From the NCBI GenBank assembly GCA_014879575.1, contig JACSRU010000139.1, forward strand, positions 1 to 64,000: 64,000 nucleotides of DNA, in the 5' to 3' direction. The notes under the pieces were generated by a model. The model had not been told where the DNA came from. It ran no database searches and saw nothing but the letters and a program-made list of their open reading frames with translations. Of the stretch, positions 58,167 to 64,000 are shown in pieces. A program made the position numbers and the translations under genes. The stretch comes from Chthoniobacterales bacterium. Lineage in GTDB: Bacteria > Verrucomicrobiota > Verrucomicrobiia > Chthoniobacterales > Terrimicrobiaceae. Every line of letters begins with the position of its first letter. The stretch's first letter is position 1.

Positions 58167-59360
58167 ATGCGAACGAAGTGGGAAAAACTCTGGGAATTCC
58201 TTCGCGGGATTCCCAGCGGGCGTTGTCTTCGGGTCGCACTTCTCATTTGGATTGTCTATGCGGGCGTCATTGTGGGGCTCGTTGCCGGAAATCCGTCCGG
58301 ACGTTCCGCCACACTGGAATACCAGCGGGCGACGGACAATTGGTGGGCGGGTAAGACGCTCTACAGAAGCCGGAACGGTTATCTGTATCTTCCGCAGTTC
58401 GCCATCCTCTACACGCCGTATGAGCTTCTGCCGGATCGCGTGGGCGAACCCTTGTGGCGGCTGACCTGCATGGCGTCGCTGGCCTGGGCACTTTGGGCGG
58501 CGGCTTCCCGGCTGGCCCCGGACAAGCGGGAGGCAATTTTTCTGGTTGCGACGGTTTTGATTTTACCCTCCACGTTTGCCAGTGCCCGGAACGGTCAGGT
58601 GAACATGCCCTTGGCGGCTCTCTTTCTCCTGTCGGCTCTGGCCCTGGCCCGGGAACGATGGTGGCAGGCGGCGGTGTTTTTGTCACTTACCCTGGTGTTG
58701 AAGCCCATTTCGCTGGCTCCGGTGCTGCTGTGCGGAGTGCTTTATCCGCGGCTGCGACTGCCTCTGCTGACCTCTCTGGTGGTGGTGGCGCTCGCGCCGC
58801 TGGCGCACTTTCATCCCCAATATGCGGCGGGTGAGTATGCGGCTTTTGTCCACAATTTGGGGCAGGCGGGAAATCCGAAAGGGCAATCCTGGTGTGATTT
58901 TGCGGGCCTGTTGCGCAAGTTTGGGCTGAATCTTCCCTCGTCCCTCCAGTTGGGCATCCGGGCGGTTGCCGGGCTGCTGACGCTCGCCCTGTGCTGGAGG
59001 GTGCGCAAGGGTCGGGATCCGATGAGGGCCGGGTTCACCTTCTTTTTCGTGGCGATGGTTTATCTGATGCTCTTCAATCCGCGCACCGAGACAAATTCCT
59101 ACGTGATGCTTGGGGCTTTCGTCGCCATCTGGGCGGCTGTCGAGGGGTTGGTTTGCCGACGGTTGGATATCGCGTTTTGGGCGACATTGCTGGCCATTCT
59201 GCTGGGAACCGAAAATTACGGCTGGCCGATTTTTCCGCTGACAAACTTGTGGGCGAAGGCTCTGGCGACCACGGCACTTGGAATCTGGCTGGCGGGAAGA
59301 ATTCTCAAAACCCCGTCGGGAAATCCGATCCTGATGCGCCGGGAGGAAGCCTCGGCTTAG
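58167..59360 (+). CDS. GT87/DUF2029-like polytopic membrane glycosyltransferase
   Basis: Multiple TM segments; YLPQFAILYTPYELLP and LKPISLAPVLL patterns typical of DUF2029. Confidence 0.75.
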   Translation: MRTKWEKLWEFLRGIPSGRCLRVALLIWIVYAGVIVGLVAGNPSGRSATLEYQRATDNWWAGKTLYRSRNGYLYLPQFAILYTPYELLPDRVGEPLWRLTCMASLAWALWAAASRLAPDKREAIFLVATVLILPSTFASARNGQVNMPLAALFLLSALALARERWWQAAVFLSLTLVLKPISLAPVLLCGVLYPRLRLPLLTSLVVVALAPLAHFHPQYAAGEYAAFVHNLGQAGNPKGQSWCDFAGLLRKFGLNLPSSLQLGIRAVAGLLTLALCWRVRKGRDPMRAGFTFFFVAMVYLMLFNPRTETNSYVMLGAFVAIWAAVEGLVCRRLDIAFWATLLAILLGTENYGWPIFPLTNLWAKALATTALGIWLAGRILKTPSGNPILMRREEASA

Positions 59361-60679
59361 GAGGCGCGGAGGGCATTGCCGGCCTCTTCCCTTTCGCGCA
59401 GCGCCTCAACGACGGCATCCAGCACCCTCTCGACGGAGAGGCTTTGCATGCAGACATTGTCCCGGCAGGAAGTCTGTCGGTTGTTGGTGGCGCTCACGCA
59501 TGGGCTGCAAGCCAGCCCGGCGGAGATTGTCCGGCAGCGCGGCAGCAGCACTCCAAAGAGTTTTGGGGTTTCCGGCCCGAAGAGGACTACGGTGTGAACC
59601 CCCGTAAGCGTGGCGAAATGTGCGGGTCCGCTATCATTTGTGACCAGCACATCTGCAAGGTTGTAGAGAGCCAGCAGTTCGCGGAGGGTGGTTTTTCCCG
59701 CCGTGCTGAACGCCCGTTCCGAGCCGACCGCCCGCACAATATCCGCAGTCTTTTCCGCCTCGGAGGGGCCTCCGGTGAACGCGACGAAGAGGTCCGGGGA
59801 AAGCGCGAGAACCCGCTTTGCGAGTTCGATGTAGTTTTCATTTGCCCACCGGCGCAAGGGAAGAAGATCGCTGGCGTTGGCATTCAGGAGAACAAGCGAA
59901 CGGGGTTTTCCACCGCATTGATCGGCGATCAGTTTTGTCATGGCCTCGCTCTCGGCAGGCGTCGGCACAAAGCGGGGCGGCTCGAAGATCGTGGGGTCCG
60001 GCGGCACCCAGGCGAACTGTGGAAAGACATCCGGCGGCATGTCCAGTGCGGCAACCAGGCTCCGGAATGTGCTGCTCGTATGGATGTGGGGGTTGTAGCG
60101 CGGCTTGTGGGTGAAGAGGTTTCCGCGCCAGGGGCCCTCCATGAAATACGCATGAAATCCCACCCGCTTCGGAATGCCGGTGAGAAAGCAAAAGGCGGCG
60201 GTTGCCCGCGCAAAGAACTCCAGATCAATCAGGGCTTCAAGTTTCAGACGGCGGATGGCCGCGAGTTGTCTGAGGGAGCTGAACACGATTTTATCCAGCC
60301 CGCGCGTGTTGATCGTGAGGACATTCCCGACGGGGATCAAATCGTGGGCGTCGAGGATGAAGCGGTTCTCATCGAACACGAGGAAGTAAACATTCTCCCG
60401 GCCGAATTTATTGACGGCATCACGGATTGCGGCACCGGCGAGAACCGTGGAGCCCTGCTCGGCGAGCTTGACGAAGAGGAGTCCCTTTCTTCCGGAGGAA
60501 GAGGACTTGGGGAACAGGGCCCCCAGCCTGCGGAGTGCCTCGCAAAACAGGCAGGCCGCACCACCGACCCATCGGTCCATCCGCTGAAAAAGCGGGGTGT
60601 TCGAAGCCAGGCTGGCCATCAGCGAAGAGAAGAAGAGTGGTTGTGACAACGCATGGGAAGAGCCATACCTTTCCGCCAA
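59357..60679 (-). CDS. GT9 family glycosyltransferase (LPS heptosyltransferase-like)
   Basis: VTNDSGPAHFATLTGVHTVVLFGPETPKLFG motif. Confidence 0.88.
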   Translation of the reverse strand: MAERYGSSHALSQPLFFSSLMASLASNTPLFQRMDRWVGGAACLFCEALRRLGALFPKSSSSGRKGLLFVKLAEQGSTVLAGAAIRDAVNKFGRENVYFLVFDENRFILDAHDLIPVGNVLTINTRGLDKIVFSSLRQLAAIRRLKLEALIDLEFFARATAAFCFLTGIPKRVGFHAYFMEGPWRGNLFTHKPRYNPHIHTSSTFRSLVAALDMPPDVFPQFAWVPPDPTIFEPPRFVPTPAESEAMTKLIADQCGGKPRSLVLLNANASDLLPLRRWANENYIELAKRVLALSPDLFVAFTGGPSEAEKTADIVRAVGSERAFSTAGKTTLRELLALYNLADVLVTNDSGPAHFATLTGVHTVVLFGPETPKLFGVLLPRCRTISAGLACSPCVSATNNRQTSCRDNVCMQSLSVERVLDAVVEALREREEAGNALRAS

Positions 60680-60717
60680 ACTCCCTGCAACAATCTTCCT
60701 TGGGCACCGTCAAGAAA

Positions 60718-60807
60718 CCCCAATCCTGACGATCCCCCTTGGCAGGGAGATCGGGGGAAATTTTTCACCCTTTCTTCATTTTTGTCGGGCGTTCGTCAGG
60801 ATTTGGG
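60718..60807. repeat. intergenic inverted repeat
   Basis: CCCCAATCCTGACGA ... TCGTCAGGATTTGGG arms about 60 bp apart. Confidence 0.65.
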
Positions 60808-60823
60808 TGCAACCCCCTGGAAT

Positions 60824-61837
60824 CTACATTTCCTGAAGTCTGGAGGCGATGACAGGAAAGGAGAGCTGTTCCCGGGCACGGGCCTGGGCACTTTGACTGG
60901 CGGCTTCCCAGTCGGCGTCATTTCGGAGGAGATCCCGCGCACAGTCCGCAAGCTCCGGGCGTCCCTTGTCAGTCCCCTCCAAAAAAGCGATTCGATCAAT
61001 CGCCCCGTTCCCGCCAAGACATGGCATCCTGCACAGGAGGGCATCCCCGGCCACCTGTCCGGGCACGGAACTGGAGTCCAACTGCCAGACAATGCGATGG
61101 AGGGCAATGACTCTGAGGTAGTCCGGGTAGGGCAGGGGAGCCTCGATGATAAAGAGAAGAGGATTTTTTTTGCGAAAACTTTTAAGAATCATCCCGCCCT
61201 GCCGCCCTTCGGTGTTCACGACGGCGAGGGGACACGACAGGTCGCGGGAGATTTCGTCTGCCAGGGCGACCGCCGCAAGGTGGTTGCGGGAGGGAACTCC
61301 GAATTCCCGGGTGCCCACAAAGAGACCGCGACGCTTTTCCAGCGGTTGGGAAAAATTCCAGGCCGGGTCGTTGAGGGGATACGGAGTGGGAAGAAATTCC
61401 ACCCGCAGGCTGCCTGCGGCCCGGTAGAGCGGAACCAATTCCGGTGTGCTCGCGATCGCCCCCTCCGCCGTTGTGCAGATTTCCTGAAAGATCTGCCAGC
61501 GGGCGACATCGCCCAGCAAGTCCGCGACCTGATGGCTGCCGGATTCCTTGCAGGAGACAAAGACGCGGATCCCGCGCTTGCGGAGCACGGGAATCGTTTC
61601 CAGCACCTTGCGCAAATTGCGCTTTCGGAGCAGAATCAGGACTTTTTCGGTGGTCGGCGGAAGAGCGGTTTCTGATCGAAAGAAGCCGCCGTTCATACAG
61701 GCCGCGTAAGCGTGGTAGTTTACGGGCGGATGTCCGGGATCCCCTGGCTTGCCGGCACCGTTTGGGAAAATCTGGTCTTTGTCGCGACCTCCCGGGTTGA
61801 GGACGGCGAATTTCACGAGGTTTTGATTCTGTTCCAA
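60824..61837 (-). CDS. hypothetical protein, glycosyltransferase-like
   Basis: Alternating beta/alpha pattern, EFLPTPYPLNDP and NHLAAVALADEI; between GT9 and mazG. Confidence 0.45.
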   Translation of the reverse strand: MEQNQNLVKFAVLNPGGRDKDQIFPNGAGKPGDPGHPPVNYHAYAACMNGGFFRSETALPPTTEKVLILLRKRNLRKVLETIPVLRKRGIRVFVSCKESGSHQVADLLGDVARWQIFQEICTTAEGAIASTPELVPLYRAAGSLRVEFLPTPYPLNDPAWNFSQPLEKRRGLFVGTREFGVPSRNHLAAVALADEISRDLSCPLAVVNTEGRQGGMILKSFRKKNPLLFIIEAPLPYPDYLRVIALHRIVWQLDSSSVPGQVAGDALLCRMPCLGGNGAIDRIAFLEGTDKGRPELADCARDLLRNDADWEAASQSAQARAREQLSFPVIASRLQEM

Positions 61838-62607
61838 ATCGCGTCGAGTTCCCCGGGCGGAGTGTCCTCCATTTTTCGATCTCCCAACTCTTTTTCAACC
61901 GCGAGGAAACGTTTGATGAACCGGTTGGTGGCTGCGGCGAGTGTGGTCTCGGCATCCACATCGAGCTTGCGGGCCAGGTTGACAGCGGTGAACAGAATAT
62001 CCCCGATCTCGTCCTCCACGGCTCTCGCATTCCCGTCGGCGAGGGCCTGGCGCACCTCCGCCAGTTCCTCCTGCATTTTCTCAAAGACCGGCTCGATATC
62101 CGGCCAGTCGAGACCGTTTCGTCCGGCCTTTTTCTGCACGTTTTGCGCACGGAGGAGCGCCGGCAGGGAAGCGGGCAGGGAGTCAAAGATTCCAGAGGAC
62201 TCCCCTTTTTCCGCCCGCTTGATTTTCTCCCATTGGCGCAGCACTTCCTGGGAATCCCCGGCCAGCTTGTCGCCGAAAACATGCGGATGCCGACGGATCA
62301 TCTTTGCGCAAATTTCCGCCGCAACTTCCTCGAAGGAAAAGGCGGCCCGTTCACGCGCCATCTGGGCGTGCATGACCACGTGCAGAAGCAGGTCGCCAAG
62401 TTCCTCGCGCAGATTCGAGTCGTCCGCGCGCTCGATGGCATCGAGCACTTCGTAACATTCTTCGATGAGGGCTCCCCGAAGGCTGGCGTGCGTTTGCTCG
62501 CGATCCCACGGACACCCGTCCGGCGCGCGGAGGCGGGCGACAATTTCACAAAGACGGGTCAGGGAGGAATCCGTTGGCAGAGGCTCCATGTTGGTCAGAT
62601 CCGCCAA
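61813..62607 (-). CDS. mazG: nucleoside triphosphate pyrophosphohydrolase MazG
   Basis: LRAPDGCPWDREQTHASLRGALIEECYEVLDAIE, ELGDLLLHVVMHAQMA. Confidence 0.96.
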   Translation of the reverse strand: MADLTNMEPLPTDSSLTRLCEIVARLRAPDGCPWDREQTHASLRGALIEECYEVLDAIERADDSNLREELGDLLLHVVMHAQMARERAAFSFEEVAAEICAKMIRRHPHVFGDKLAGDSQEVLRQWEKIKRAEKGESSGIFDSLPASLPALLRAQNVQKKAGRNGLDWPDIEPVFEKMQEELAEVRQALADGNARAVEDEIGDILFTAVNLARKLDVDAETTLAAATNRFIKRFLAVEKELGDRKMEDTPPGELDAIWNRIKTS

Positions 62608-63299
62608 AGTGAGCTGTTGCCCGAGCCAAATTCGCTGACCTCCTCGCTGGAGGTGCGCGAAAAGTAGATTGTCAATCCCGTGATGGAGAGAATGGTGCCG
62701 AAATACACGATGCTCGCCAGCCAGGAGGGAAGCTCATGGACCGCCAGGGCATTGCAGAAATCCTTGAAGGAGAGAATTTGGGACTGGGCATGCATGAAGA
62801 TTTTCAGCGTCCAGGCGACCATGATGATTCCGAAAATGAACGCATAGTTGCGTTTCAGCCTGCGGCCCACCGCCTCGAAACGCGTAATTTTGAAGGAGGG
62901 CAGGATCAGATCCTCGCAGACGAGCTTTCGCCATTCCCCATCGAGAATCCCGGGATGCTGGGTGATCATGGGAACGAGAAAATGGGATTCGAGCATCCGG
63001 ACGCGTCCGCGAAAGGCGTCATAGAACCGATACCGGCGGGACTCGATCCAGAGCATGATCCAGACGAGAGCCAGATTGAAAAAGAAAATGATGTGCGACA
63101 CGTCCTTGAAGGAGAACGCCACACCGATGATCGTGGTGGTGGTCGTGATGGCCCAGGTGGTGGTCACGTCAAGCCGCTGCCTCCAAATCATGATTCGCCC
63201 GAGTTCGCCCCGGTAAAAATGCGACATGGCGTTGACGTAGCATGTGTCCTGGAGACTGGGCGAAGGAAGTTCGGAGGGTGGGAATTCCTGTGTGGACAT
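62595..63299 (-). CDS. DUF2270-like integral membrane protein
   Basis: HFYRGELGRIMIWRQRLDVTTTWAITTTTTIIGVAFS, WIESRRYRFYDAFRGRVRMLE. Confidence 0.75.
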   Translation of the reverse strand: MSTQEFPPSELPSPSLQDTCYVNAMSHFYRGELGRIMIWRQRLDVTTTWAITTTTTIIGVAFSFKDVSHIIFFFNLALVWIMLWIESRRYRFYDAFRGRVRMLESHFLVPMITQHPGILDGEWRKLVCEDLILPSFKITRFEAVGRRLKRNYAFIFGIIMVAWTLKIFMHAQSQILSFKDFCNALAVHELPSWLASIVYFGTILSITGLTIYFSRTSSEEVSEFGSGNSSLWRI

Positions 63300-63300
63300 A

Positions 63301-64000
63301 TTAGGGATTGCGATCTTTTTTCAGCAGCTCCGTGCGGGCTTTCTCCAACTGGGCCCGCTCGTTGGCTGTCAGACTGCGGATGCCGGACCTGGAAATTTTT
63401 TCCAGAATGGAATCGATCGAAGCTGCGGAGGAATCTTCCGGTGGGGATTCCTGGGGCGGCTTCACCACGCGAAAAGGGGACTTCCTGGCGGGCAGCGCAA
63501 AGGCCCATTTTCCGCTGAGAAACTGGATGGTGACAAACGCCGCCATCGCGTCGAGCAGGAGCACAAGAAAATCCGTCTTTCGCAAATAGGCCAGGCATTG
63601 CAGCGCGGAGATGGCCAGCAAGGCGAGGGCCACCCAGCGGGCCGGAAGACCGAAAAAAATCTGAGCGGTCGGATAAAGGGTTGCAAAGGCAAGGAAGACG
63701 CTGAAGTGCAGGGCGGAAGATCCCGCATAAACAGAGGGAAATCCTGCCAAGGCGACAACAGTCAGCACAAGGGGAGGCAGCAGAAGCAACACGGCATACA
63801 ACTTCAGAAAGGCCCGGCGCCCCAGAGACGACTCAAGCTCCCTTCCAAAAACCACGAGGAGATAGAGTTCGAGCAAAAACCAGATGTCCGGTGGATGGAC
63901 GAACGCATAAGTGAAAAATTGCCAGACCGCGAAGCTTCCCAAAACCCGGCTGCTGGAGAAGCCCAATGTTTCAAAAATCAGGGGGCCGACTTCAGCGGCC
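63301..64000 (-). CDS. rhomboid-like membrane protein (5'-partial, runs off the window)
   Basis: WQFFTYAFVHPPDIWFLLELYLLVVFGRELESSLG, YAGSSALH; reading frame stays open to the window edge. Confidence 0.65.
   Translation of the reverse strand, partial: AAEVGPLIFETLGFSSSRVLGSFAVWQFFTYAFVHPPDIWFLLELYLLVVFGRELESSLGRRAFLKLYAVLLLLPPLVLTVVALAGFPSVYAGSSALHFSVFLAFATLYPTAQIFFGLPARWVALALLAISALQCLAYLRKTDFLVLLLDAMAAFVTIQFLSGKWAFALPARKSPFRVVKPPQESPPEDSSAASIDSILEKISRSGIRSLTANERAQLEKARTELLKKDRNP

Overview
The window is a GC-rich bacterial chromosome segment. The lineage is probably Verrucomicrobiota (inference from a PEP-CTERM protein, a TIGR04073-like protein and an H-X9-DG pseudopilin). Most of it is housekeeping: leuCD, purA, uppS, an orphan rplK, carB, a cob(I)alamin adenosyltransferase, a GT2-asnB-GT4-GT4 glycan operon, mnmG, lacZ-type GH2, katG, gcvT-gcvH-gcvP, thyA-folA, a cysteine desulfurase, rpsL-rpsG, mazG and two tRNAs (Leu-TAG, Lys-CTT). 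The accessory part is about 29.9-43.7 kb. It starts with a small degenerate island bounded by two ~105-bp direct repeats (AbiEii-like remnant, start-less ATPase-like remnant). It continues as a transporter-less carbohydrate-utilisation locus controlled by a divergent GntR/LacI-sensor (AraR-like) regulator with a perfect 18-bp palindromic operator. That locus encodes an H-X9-DG pseudopilin, a 1514-aa CBM9-like plus PcRGLX/YetA-like lyase candidate, a PEP-CTERM protein, a lectin-like secreted protein, two Gfo/Idh oxidoreductases and a ~700-aa candidate novel glycosidase. Other points of interest are a coupled active-Deg/pseudo-Deg protease pair, an adjacent pair of radical SAM genes (B12-binding type plus HydE/BioB-like), a patatin lacking the usual catalytic Asp, a PIN-toxin remnant, and a strongly structured leader upstream of gcvT. 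All family calls come from reading the translations; no searches were run.
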